64,000 bases of DNA, taken from contig OZ018411.1 in assembly GCA_963969595.1 (NCBI GenBank), positions 29,647,445 to 29,711,444 of the forward strand, written 5' to 3'. Position numbers and translations under genes: made by a program. Source of the stretch: Neckera pumila. Lineage: Eukaryota; Streptophyta; Bryopsida; Hypnales; Neckeraceae. The notes beneath the pieces were generated by a model. That model saw nothing but the letters and a program-made list of their open reading frames with translations, did no database searches and was not told the DNA's origin. Below are positions 13,136-23,750 of the stretch, in pieces. Within the stretch, counting starts at the first letter, position 1. Every line of letters begins with the position of its first letter.

Positions 13136-14028
13136 CCCCTAAAGGACCATTGTCCCTTCGAGGGACAAATGGGATTTTGGGCAGGTACCTAAGGGCTGAA
13201 TTTTTGTTGTATTTTCTTGAATTTTTTTTTGAAGATAGAAAAATTGCTGAGCTTTGTGGGAATATAATTTTTTTTTAGTCGATGCCCGAGAAAAAAAGTT
13301 ATGCCCCAATAAGCTCAAAACAGGGGGCGTGGGGCAGCAAAAAAAAATTTAATTTTTTTTTCTTATAGATTATATTTTGGTCTATTTGGAAAGCTTTGAT
13401 TCATTTCAGTTGGATTTTTTTATGAGAAAGTTATGGACAATCTCGTTTTTCAAGCACTTAGAGCATCTTCCTGAAAAAAATAACTTGTAGGATTCATTTC
13501 TAAATGCAATTTTTACAATTTTTCAAAAAAAAGGGTTCCACGAGGTTCAATTTTTTGCTAGAACAATCTTGCCATTGGGATTAGTGCTTTTTAATTCCAT
13601 ATAAAAGATATTAATATTTTAGATTTTCCTTCTATCTCGTACCTACTTCTACTTAACAATTTTTTTAATAATGAAAATTAAGTTTTTTTGGATTTTTTTT
13701 TCTAGACCCTCAACTCAATTCTCCACTATAAAGATTAAAAGCTCAAAACTCTGTAGCGCAAAACATTTAAGTTAAAAATGTTCAAAGTCATAAAATCTAG
13801 TCCGGCAATGTACTAAAAAACTTGTTTTTTTCACTTTAAACGCAGATATCTTGCAATCTGTGGTGTCAAAAATTCTGAAATTTTTTCCTCACATTGTCAT
13901 ACTAGTTAGGTATAAGATCCTACAGTTAAATGTGAAAAAAAAAAAAAATTCAATTTGTTTTACTCTTTGCTATAGAAATGGCAGTTTTGAGTGTTTTTTG
14001 GCAGAAAAATGGCCTTGGTCCTTTAGGG
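13136..14028 (+). mobile_element. TTAA/CCCCTAAAG element (group II), with empty site in unit A
   Basis: Ends are CCCCTAAAGGACCATTGTCC and GGCCTTGGTCCTTTAGGG, flanked by TTAA at 13132-13135 and 14029-14032. The length is 893 bp and it has no transposase frame. Unit A at about 3985-4000 has the same flanks (GGGTTGTTTTTAAGTGGCAT) with one TTAA and no element, so the TTAA is the target-site duplication. Confidence 0.8.
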
Positions 14029-14193
14029 TTAAGTGACATGGTATGGATGCTCTAACTTATGAACAGGCTTATCCGCATGTTATGCGTTGGTGTACCTTCT
14101 TCAAGAAACCTATTCAATTGTCCAGATGCATATTTTAGAATTTACCATAGCCTAAAGTCATTTTTGGTATATTTTTGCCAAATAATTATTTAA

Positions 14194-15414
14194 CCCCTAA
14201 AGCCCAAATATTCCTACGGGGGACACTTGGTACTTTGGGCAAGCTTGTATGACCTCAATTTTTCACATAATTTTTTGAAACTTTTCTGGGAGATAGGAAA
14301 TCACATTAGCTTCGTGGAAAGATAAATTTCACCAAAATCCAACTTATACTCCAAAAGTTATGAGCATTTGAAGAAAAATTTCAGTTTGGGAATGCCTCTA
14401 CTTTTGACTCCCAAAGGGCAGAAGAGGTGGCAAGAGAGGAGAGGTGGCAAGAGAGGCTATTGTTGTCCCTATTGGGAGGTCACATTAGGCTTTAGGAGCT
14501 TGTAGATGTTAGAGATTGACATTTTTCAAATTTTTTTTTCCTACTTCTAAAGTACAAGTGCATCTTTCAATCCACCGTTCAGATTCCTAAATCAAAAAAT
14601 GTGTGATGGGAATTTTTTTTTTAAAATGGCCTAGTGTATTGTCATTTCTTGGGACATAGTGGCAAATTTTAATATTTTGGAATGTTGGGATTGTCTTGGA
14701 TTGCCTTGAAAATTAGCATGCACATGCCTAACATGTTTCTCCATAAGAAAAAGTTTTAAATTGGAGGTTTGTAGTGGAAAAAAATTCAGCAAATGGCGGT
14801 CAAAGGCATCTGAAATTTTCGGACACAGTGGGAAAAAAAAAAATCAGACTTTGAATGCAAATATCTTGCAATCTGTACCATTACATGAGATTCGGGGGTC
14901 TTAGAAGACTATGAGTTCCCCTGCTGTCTGCTGCGTTCCCGCAGTCTGGGAACGCGCAGCAGCAACTGGCTGACGTGGTCGAGCGATTGCCACATCACTT
15001 TTAAAAAATAAAAAATAAAAAATAAAAATTTGCTAAAAATGATATTTTGGTAAAAGAATTCTTTTTTTTTTTTTTTTTGAAAAAAGAAATTTTGCTAAAA
15101 ATGATATTTTGGTAAAAAAATTTTTTTTTTTTTTTTTTTTTTTTGAAAAAAGAAATTTCTGACACACCCGTACCGACGTTCACTGGATCTGGGCAGATCA
15201 GGGAACAGGCTTGAAACGGCCCTCCGCGACCTCCAAATATCATCTAATGGGTCAAACCTCACGAAATTCTTACCACATATTTTCACACAAGTTAACTACA
15301 AGATCCTACAGTTACATTTCTAATAAATGAATTTTTCAAACTTTTTTGATGAATGCTCTAGAAATGCAGTTTTGGATGTTTTTTGAGGTAGAAAAGACCT
15401 TGGGCTCTTAGGGG
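14194..15414 (+). mobile_element. TTAA/CCCCTAAAG element (group II-like), with nested insert and empty site
   Basis: Ends are CCCCTAAAGCCCAAATATTC and CTTGGGCTCTTAGGGG, flanked by TTAA at 14190-14193 and 15415-15418. Unit A at about 4160-4180 carries the empty site (CAATTATTTAAAGTAGGAAG). The excess length over relatives is explained by a nested block at 14879-15249. The first 60 bp also carry a CTACGGGGGACACTTGG block like the other group II copies. Confidence 0.8.
14879..15249. mobile_element. Nested inverted-repeat insert inside the TTAA element
   Basis: Related elements run uninterrupted from GCAATCTGT to GTCAAA...GAAATT, but here about 371 bp intervene. The block starts CATTACATGAGATTCGGGGG and ends with the inverse of CATTAGATGATATTTGGAGG, an imperfect 20-bp terminal inverted repeat. 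Inside are a GC-rich hairpin (CTGCTGCGTTCCC and its inverse, 14928-14962) and a tandem duplication of a poly-T-bearing segment (15027-15145). Confidence 0.55.
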
Positions 15415-15418
15415 TTAA

Positions 15419-17877
15419 AATAGAAAAGACTAATTTGATAGTCCACTATTTATTAATAAATTATTTGACAAATATTAAATTATTATTTTTTAACTTTTGG
15501 CAACCTTTTAAATAATCTTGGAAGTTGAATGTTTTTTTTCATTGAATACGAAAGTGAAAGCCCGATGACTTCCAATTAACTCACTAAGGTAACTACATCT
15601 AATTTTGACCCCTTTCTAAAATTGGCCCCTACATAATCTTGCCTAAAATGTACTCCCACCACTCATAAGATCCTAGGGTTGGTTTTAAAAACACCTATTT
15701 TCCGCACTTTGAATATTCAAAGTTTATTCACACAATGTCCAAAAAATGCATTCTAAGACAATCTAGAATCTCCTTTTGACTACCAATAAGGCCCTACAAA
15801 AAAATTCAATATAATAATATTCACCATGCTGAATTGCTTATTTGGTTAATTTTAGGTGTAGTTACCTTACATTTCATAGTTACCTGCTTTGTTGTAAAGT
15901 TAAAACAATGAATTTGGATTTTGCCACTAACAAGCCTTCACAGCTGGTGTAAATCTAGAGGGACGGAGATGGCCAAGCGAGTGAATGGGGAGTTTATGGG
16001 TGACTTAGCTTTTTGCCATTCTTTTCAGATGTCATTCAACAATTCACCGTGGTTTTTTGGTTATTGCCTAAATTGAGTCATTTAATTTAGGATGTAAAGT
16101 TAGAAGAATGAATTTGGATTCCGCCACTAACAAGCCTTCACAACGCTGGTGCAAATCTAGAAGGATGGCGGTGGCCAAGCCAGTGGATGGGGAGTTTTAT
16201 AGGGTGATTTAGCTTTTTGTTGTTATTTTCAGATGTCACTTGGTGGTTCTCCGCACTACAAGAAAAAAATGTCTGAATTGACACGTTCTAAGTGACGAAA
16301 AATGTCCAAAATGACAGAATTTTGTCAAAAAAATGTCCAGATTGATAGAAAATTGACAGAATATATCCAAATTGACAAAAAATTGACAAAAAATTGTTCG
16401 AATTGACACTACTTCCCTGTAGTGTCGTGGTTATTTAGTTGCTGCCAAAATTTAGTCATTTAGCTCAGTAAAAAATCTACTTTTTTTTGCATTTTAGTCA
16501 TTTTCTTTAAGTTTGCAAAAGCAATCGGTTAAGAAAACAAAAAATAAAATACAACCCACTTCATATACTAAGTTGAAGGCAAAGTCATCAATTTAAGGCA
16601 ATTTATTTGTACACTCTTATACTTGGATGGCAAGTTTGGCTTAATTTAACTTATGAAAAAGTGTCAAATTTTTCTACTAATTTTAGGGCCAGAGAGTTGG
16701 ATTTGCAAATAAATGTAAAGATGGTTAGTCAAAAATCCAAAGAATCCAATAACAATCCATAGAGTTAAGTACCAAACTATCATTTGACCATCTATCATCA
16801 ATAAGATTTTGATGGCAGAATGGAGGAAGTATTTCATTGACATTTAGTGAGTGGAGAATGGAGAGGTTGTTTTTATTATGAAATCTATTGTCCATTATGA
16901 ATCTTGATACGGTATGGGACAATTTGAAGATGAGATCATTGACTGCTCATTGTCAAAAATGCAGGAATCGTATTCAAAGAAAATTCCTGACTTCACTTTA
17001 GGCACAGTAGAATAATTTTTTTCAAAAAAACTTGAATTAGATTAATGTAGAAAATCGATCTCATTTTTATCTTCAAAAATATGTTTGTGATTTTGAGTCT
17101 CCAAAAAATTTTCAGAAATGATGTTTGAAAATGTCAAAGAAAATGTCCCTTTTAACCCCTCTCTGAGCTTTGTCCATAACTTTTGATTGGAGGCTTGAAA
17201 GCACAAGGAGGTTTTTGCAATTTCAAATTAGCTTGATTTTTCACATTAACTTAGCTCAAGTTTTTTTGAAAAAAGTTATTCCACTATGCCTAAATGAAGT
17301 CTAAAATTCTGCTTTGAACACAATTCATGCTTTTGACTTAACTAGCTATGAATATTTGAGCTTCTACTTATCCTAATTTACACATCCCACATGGGTTGTT
17401 TCACCTCCTACCACCCCACTTGTATAAAGATATTGTCTTCTAATCTCCTAGCACTCACATTTAATGGCTTTTGATGTTATAAGGGGTAATAGTTAGATAT
17501 CTTTGAATTATCTTAAATTGAATGTCAATTATATCTTTGGACTATACATTTAAGAGTTGGTGGGAGCTTATATGAGACAACTAAAATTTACTTGTTCTTG
17601 ATGGAAAAAAGGATGAAAAATTGTCATTTCTTTTTCACAAGCGGTTCATTTCTTGTACTCCTAGTTTTTTGTTCTATTATATGACCTAGAATTCTGAAAT
17701 TAAGACAGTAATTTACTGATTTAACTCAACAGATTTTTCATTGGCCATCGGATCTTCTTGTTCACTGGATAAGCTCAAACCTCTCAAAGAGTGCAAAATT
17801 TTATCAAAAACAACAACATTGAGTGGACATATCCTACGGTCAAGTTGTACTGGACAACTAACTTTTCCAACATTTTA
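15419..17877. other. Intergenic DNA with a direct duplication; no gene seen
   Basis: About 15895-16090 and 16091-16470 are diverged direct repeats (both contain AATGAATTTGGATT, GCCACTAACAAGCCTTCAC and TCAGATGTCA). A third copy of the start lies at 4370-4440 in unit A. The second repeat is interrupted by the small CACTA element. The remainder to 17877 is AT-rich with no gene recognised. Confidence 0.6.
16254..16424. mobile_element. Miniature CACTA (En/Spm-type) element
   Basis: The 171-bp block begins CACTACAAGAAAAAAATG and ends TTCCCTGTAGTG. Its interior has about eight ATTGACA-type subterminal repeats, as in CACTA elements. It is flanked by CCG (16251-16253) and TCG (16425-16427), a 3-bp target duplication with one change. 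The neighbouring direct repeat has the uninterrupted site TTCACCGTGGTT at about 16044-16055. Confidence 0.8.
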
Positions 17878-17928
<51 letters not shown>

Positions 17929-17929
17929 T
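17878..17929. repeat. (ATT)n microsatellite
   Basis: About 17 perfect ATT units. The flanks align with unit A 4431-4570, which lacks the array. Confidence 0.95.
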
Positions 17930-18204
17930 ATCTTGGAATTTAGTAAAGTGACTTAATTTAGAACATCCCCATGCCTAGAGACGGGAGGATGGCCCGGCTA
18001 ATGCGGCTTGGCGTGCCCTTCCCAACCCCTATCTGTATCTATCTCTTGCTCCCCACAACAACACGGGATGTAGGCTCTGAAATGGGGGAGGGGATAGCAT
18101 GCTCAAGGCCCAAGAGTGCCTAGTCTCCCTCCACGTACTCCTTCACAACTCCCAATGCGCACTTTCATGCCTCCCAATGTTTGACAATCAAAGCTTACCT
18201 TTAA

Positions 18205-19138
18205 CCTCTAAAGGCTCAAGGCCTTTTTTCTGCCAAAAAACACCTAAAACTGCCATTTTCTTTTAGCAAAAAGTGAAAAAAAAACATTTTTTTTTTTTGC
18301 ACATCTAGCCGTAGGATCTTACACCTAACTAGTATGAGAATGTGTGGAAAAAATTTCAGAATTTTTGATAACATAGACTGCAAGATATCTACGTTTAAAG
18401 TGAAAAAACAAAATTTTCAGCACATTGTGGGACTAGATTTTTTGACTTTGAACATTTTTAACTTAAACTCTATTTTTACTCTATTTTTACACTATAGAGT
18501 TTTGAGCTTTAAATTTATATAGTGGAGAATTGAGTTGACAATTTTTCCCAAAAAAAAAAAATTCAAAAACACTTAATTTTCATTATTGAAAAAATTGATA
18601 AGTAGAAGTAGGTACGAGATAGAAGGAAAATCTCAAATATTTATATATTTTAGATGGAATTAAAATGCACTAATCCCAATGGTCAAATTGTTCTAGCAAG
18701 TAAACTTAACCATGCAAAAAAAAAATTTGAAAAATTTGAAAAATTGCATTCAGAAATGAATCCTACAAGCTATTTTTTTCAAAAAGATGTTCTAATTGCC
18801 CAAAAAACAAGAATGTCCATAACTTTTTCATAACAAATCCAAATGAAATGAATCAAAGCTTTTTAGATAGAAAAAAATATAATCTATAAGAAAAAAATAC
18901 TAAGAAAAAAAAAAAAAAGTGCAAATTTTTTTTGTTGCCCGCCGTCCCCCTATTTTGAGCTTATTTGGTCCTAACTTTTGTTCCCGGGTACCAATTATGA
19001 AAAAAATTATATTCCCATGAAGTTAATCATTTTTTCTACCTCCCAAAAAAGTTTCAAAAAATCAAGAGAAAATTTCAGCCCGTAGGTACCTGCCCAAAAA
19101 TGCATTTGTCCCCAGAAGGGACAACGGGCTTTTAGGGG
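18205..19138 (-). mobile_element. TTAA/CCCCTAAAG element (group II, inverted), first of a head-on pair
   Basis: The left end CCTCTAAAGGCTCAAGGCC and right end GGACAACGGGCTTTTAGGGG correspond to the inverted ends of 13136-14028. The interior is also shared in inverse: a GTAGGATCTTACACC block, an AAAGCTTT block and a CATAACTTTTTCATAAC block. TTAA flanks lie at 18201-18204 and 19139-19142. Non-coding, 934 bp. Confidence 0.75.
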
Positions 19139-19142
19139 TTAA

Positions 19143-20066
19143 CCCCTAAAGTTTCATGACTATGTTCTCACCAAAAACGCTCCAAAACTGCCATTTCTAA
19201 TACAACTACCAAATTTTTGGAAAAAAAACAATTTTTGACACATGTAACCGTAGGATCTTGTAGTGTGATATTTTGAAAACGTGTGGTAAAAATTTCAGAA
19301 AATTCCACCGTGTGGATCATAAGATATAAGCATTCAAAGTCTTGAAAATCATTTTTTCAATCCTGCGAAAAACCGGGCAGCTGCACTTTGCAAGCTCACT
19401 TTTCAATGAAAAAATGCCGATAAAGGTGGTGCTTCTTTGAATTCAGTTTTCTAAACAAGTTGTCTATATGCTTGAAAAATTTCACATCATTTGGAATTGT
19501 ACAACATATAGGAAAAAAATAGTAAGTAGAAAGAAGTAGAAATGATTCAAAATACTAAATTGTTAAAATTTTAATCATGGAATTTAAAAATACCAATCCC
19601 AACGGTTGTAATGTTGTAATAATCAATTTACATCCTAGGATTTTTTTTTTTTTCCAAAAAAATTGAAAATTGAGTTAAATAAACGACTTTAAACTTTTTT
19701 TTAGAGTAGACAATCCATAACTGCCCGCAAACCAAAAACCCTCATAACTTTTGACTCATTGATTGAAATGGAATGAATCAAAGCTTTTTAAGTATATATA
19801 AATGTAGAGAACCAATTTCAAAAAAAAATTCCGGAAAAAATGATTTTTTCTGATCTGCCCAAATTGCCCGGTTACGAAAAAAAGCAACATATTAGGTTAC
19901 AACTTTTGACTCGTATTTCAAAATGTCATGAAACTTGGTACACATGAAGATATTCCTCGCCCCCACCTTCTATTAAAATTTCAGCCTCAAATATGGATAT
20001 CTCTAGTCACACGTACCTGCCCAAAATTTCTATACAGCCAAAAAACGCATGTTGGTCCTTTAGGGG
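19143..20066 (+). mobile_element. TTAA/CCCCTAAAG element (group I), abutting the previous one
   Basis: The element begins CCCCTAAAGTTTCATGACTA and ends GTTGGTCCTTTAGGGG, with TTAA at 19139-19142 and 20067-20070. The single TTAA between this and the preceding element is shared, so one inserted into the target duplication of the other. It is very close in sequence to 33173-34093 and to the inverse of 55872-56794. Confidence 0.8.
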
Positions 20067-20190
20067 TTAATAACTCCATTCAAAAGACAAAAAGAGAGGA
20101 TAACAAGTCACCCCAGGACTCTTCATTTGACCGGGTGTTCATCAAATTTGGCCGTGCCCAATCATTTTTTGGTGCGTACCGTGGGGCACT

Positions 20191-20602
20191 AAGGTAGGAT
20201 GCTCTAAAAGCAAACGGCTTCTTCAAATCAACCCTACAAAATGGTATTGAATAGATATGAGTTGGTCTTTAAATGGACCACTTTAGTCATTGATTGACCC
20301 CCCAAAAAAAGTATTCTTTATTGCAAGAGCCAGTCATTGGCTTTGATTTCCTCAAATCACTTTAGAAGTTGTAAGTGGACGCATTTTGGGAGACCTAGGG
20401 TCACAAATAGGTACCTACAACTGAAATCTTAGGAAATTCATAACTAATTCAAAAATACTTCAAAAAATATGAAACCACTTGGGTTACGTTCTTCATCCAT
20501 TTTTCTTTCTCTGAAAAATGAGTGAAAAATATTTCTATTCATACAAACCTACGAAAAAGGCGGAGCAGCCTTTAAGTGGTCGCTTTTAGAGCATCCTACC
20601 TT
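20191..20602. mobile_element. AAGGTAG-family inverted-repeat element
   Basis: Terminal inverted repeats are AAGGTAGGATGCTCTAAAAG and the inverse CTTTTAGAGCATCCTACCTT, about 20 bp and perfect. A 3-bp ACT flanks both sides (20188-20190, 20603-20605). 412 bp and non-coding. Relatives are at 4843-5249, 41646-41948 and a fragment from 49312. Confidence 0.75.
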
Positions 20603-21066
20603 ACTTGTGGCTGGACACAGCCACTCCCCAGGTTTGAGCCATTGCCCGTGTGGCTGCTCTTAGGAGTAGTTAGTACTTTTCCAGAACCATTGGGCTTCAA
20701 AAAAATTTAATTCTTTTTCGTTGTAGGTGAAATCAGGCTACGGTACCAGCTGATGCAGTTTGTGCTGTACTTTGGCGTCGTGGACAGGTGGTGCTTGTGC
20801 TGCTTTGGCTCACATTCATTGCGAGTTTTTGTGGTGGAAGTTTGAAGCCTGGTTCTTTCAGCTCCCATTCGAGCACTGCCGGGCCTGTTAGATTTGAAAT
20901 AGTAGGCCGCTGGCTGTGGTGCCGATCTAAGTTATTCCGTACTTCAGCGCTGTCATTTCAATTCAGGTTGCAGGCTGCTGGAGATTTGTGGTGGGAGTTT
21001 TGTGAGAGTACAGGGGAAGAGTGAGTGTATAAGAGAAAGTGCGAGGTGGGAGGTGTTTTGGTTGCG
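20603..21066 (+). promoter_or_regulatory. Upstream region of pseudogene copy C
   Basis: About 20780-21066 matches the region upstream of copy B (5480-5775) with small indels. Similarity starts near GGACAGGTGGTGCTTGTGCT, marking the unit junction. 20603-20780 holds nothing recognised. Confidence 0.45.
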
Positions 21067-23750
21067 ATGCTGTCTTCACCGTGCTTGCTGAGGTGCAACC
21101 CCACAAGCCCCTTGAATACCAAGCTTTCAAACCTCAGTCAAGTCGCCTCGCTCTCGCACCCCACCTCGAAGAAATTATCCTCTTTCACCCCAACAATTCG
21201 TCGTCCCCTTCGGTCTGTTTCCATGAACTTACAAATGGAGCAAGCTCGGTCTTCGCCCGAGGTGGACCTCGACCCCCCAACTGTGTTGGAAGTTTGTATC
21301 CCCGCAGAGTCCCTGTCTGGATTTGAATCAGATTACAATCGCGTGGCGGCTTCGTGGCCTTCGGATTTGTCCACCACCTTGGACGATCACAAGCTGGAGG
21401 ATTATGTGAGCTCGGCTCACGCTTTGGTGCGGCGCTGGTTGCCTGAAAAGCTGGTCTCTCGTCTGGAGCGTTTCATTCATGATCTAATCAGCCGCCAGTG
21501 ATCGTGATCCGCGGCTTGCCAATTGACCGCGACTTGCCGCCCACGCAGCCGGAGGCGGCAAGCCACAAGGTGGGGAGGTACATGAGCGAGACGTGGCTGA
21601 TTGGCATTTCGAGAATTGTGGGCCAGTTGTTCACGTTGGAGTATATGGTAGGGAATTCGCAAGGGCCGAGTGCGCTTGCGCGACAGATTTATACGACTGC
21701 GGACAAAGTGGACCAAGTGAGTCTCGATTGCCCGTGTCTCCAACTTGTTGCAAAACTGGTAGGAATTAGCCGTGTAATGTAAAGTCTCCATTCACCATAC
21801 AGTCAGGAAGGGAAGGGTTCCAATCACCATACAATTGAACTTTGAACCTTTCCTTGCAACAATCTAGAATTTGCACTCTTATTTTGTGTCAAGCTAAAAA
21901 TCACTTGTAAGAAGTTAAATGTCCATACAATAAGCTTTTGGGCACTTTACAGAAATCAAAGTTCAACTGTATGGTCAATGGAGCCTGTAATGTGTTGTAT
22001 GGTTAATGGAACCTCCACCTTGATTTGCTCATTGGATAACTGTGCTATCATAAGTTCCTTGGAGGGTTTACGGTTCGGGTCTTTCTTTTTCGTAGAGAGG
22101 GTGCAGTACCTCCTTTAGGTCTCGCAAGTGCCTCACTTGGTTTCATTGGGAAATGCCTTGTCGTAAAGAGGTGACTGTTATCATCTTAAATTAGGTCATC
22201 TCTGGGTTCCAGTTTCGTTTGGCGTCTTCACATGGTTCATCAAGTGTCTGGCTCTAATTAGGGGTTGCATAAACTCCAACTGTTTGTACAAGCAAGCGCA
22301 TAACATTTAAAAGTGACAGGGTTTTGGAATTTGTTGTATCTAAGTGCTTCTTTCTCACTGGGAGAATTGTGGAGTTTTTCCCGGGTTAAAGGGGTATTTT
22401 GGCTCGGTTTAGTTTGTCAGACCCAGGTAAGTTAGGGGTCACTCCGAGTGAGTTACCAATTTTAAACCCTGTTTTTCCTTTTGTTAGCCTGAGCTGGTCT
22501 GGCATCGTCAATTCTCATAAAGTAGCTGAGCCCCCTGCCCAAACCGTATTCGTCGCCAGGCTAATCTGGTTGATCCTCTCGATTTGTGTCTTCCTGCAAA
22601 TCAGTTTCAGCAGGGATTAACCCTTCAGCGTTTCAACATTTTATATTGCGGATGCTGAATAGAAATGTTTCAGGTCATTGTGTCGTCCAAATATTGTGGA
22701 TGCTGAATATGTTCTCACTCATCCAAAGCGTTAATTTCTTGAATCTTGAAAAGATGATTTTTCTTTATGACCAACTTCAGTTAATGAAATTGAGTTGAGC
22801 ACTCCATTTATTCAAAGATATAAGCAAAAAAAATTAAGGTGCCAAATTCCAATTTAAGATTTAGACGTTAAGGGGTTAAGCATCATTGAGAGATTTTCAG
22901 GTTTTGGTTTCCTTGAGAGACTACTGGAAGCCTTCAACATGCAGTAAACTACTGAAATGTCAATTTCGTTAAATTGGTGGTATAATTTCAGTCTTTTGGC
23001 ACCTTTCAAATCGCACATTCTGAAACAGAAGTTCATGCCTGTCCTAGACTTTAGACGTTTATTTAGACATGATGTGTCACAATTTTTGACGCCAGAATCG
23101 CGCCAATTTAACGAAATTGGCTGTTCTGATCTACCCTTTCCATTGCTCCAATTTGGCCCTTGCAGGTAAGCGCAGAAGGCAGCAGCAAGCTCCTCGACAT
23201 TCACGTGGACTTCTTCCATGTGAAGCCCCAGATCTTCTGCAACGTGCTCGTCTTCATCGGCATCCGCGGCGCCCCAAACCAAGCCGGCAAGACCATCCTC
23301 TGCAACCACCGTCTTCTCTACCAACACATCTCCCCCTCCGACATCCCCCTCCTCCGCACCGAGAAAATCACATGGAAAATATTTCAGAATCAATTCTCAC
23401 GGCACGTGATCGAAGGCTCCGAATCTCACCCCCAGATCAACCTCTTCGAGGAAAAGCTCCCTGGTATGACGAGCTTTGACGACCACGTGCATGGAAGCGA
23501 CGAAGTGAAAGCTGCTTACAAGCGAGTGAAAGAGTTGGCTCCAAGTTTGGCGCAGGGTGTGTAGCTGGGAACTGGGGATGTGTTGTTGCTGAATCAAAGA
23601 AAAGCCGGGTATGGGAGGGCTCCGTATGAGGCGAAGTATGATGGGAAGGACAGGTGGTTCCAAAGGACGTGGGCTAATAGTGGAGGGTTCTGGGAAGCGG
23701 GGATACTGAAGTGGCCCAGGCGTGTTTTGAAGAATTGGGATCAGAAGTAG
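21067..23750 (+). pseudogene. AsnO/VioC-like oxygenase, copy C (decayed)
   Basis: The two exons correspond to 21067-21716 and 23166-23750 with the same splice sites as copy B. Exon 1 is 650 nt, exactly one base shorter than copy B's 651. A base is missing near 21484 (GATCTAATC against GATCCTAATC), which shifts frame after FIHD and stops six codons later. Exon 2 has TAG at 23562-23564 where copies A and B have Trp (GVWLGTG). Downstream, the KASHGRAP motif reads KAGYGRAP, so the distal metal-ligand His is also gone. The HxD motif survives as DIHVD. It is non-functional unless the frameshift is a sequencing error; even then the nonsense codon and lost His remain. Confidence 0.85.
21826..21975. 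mobile_element. Small inverted-repeat MITE in the copy C intron
   Basis: Ends are ACCATACAATTGAACTTTGA and the inverse of ACCATACAGTTGAACTTTGA (19 of 20 match), 150 bp. It is absent from the copy B intron. Superfamily not assigned. Confidence 0.6.

Noticed and set aside
15061..15145. Poly-T-rich repeats as a possible retrotransposon tail
   Set aside because: They form a local tandem duplication within the nested insert, with no associated coding sequence or insertion duplication.
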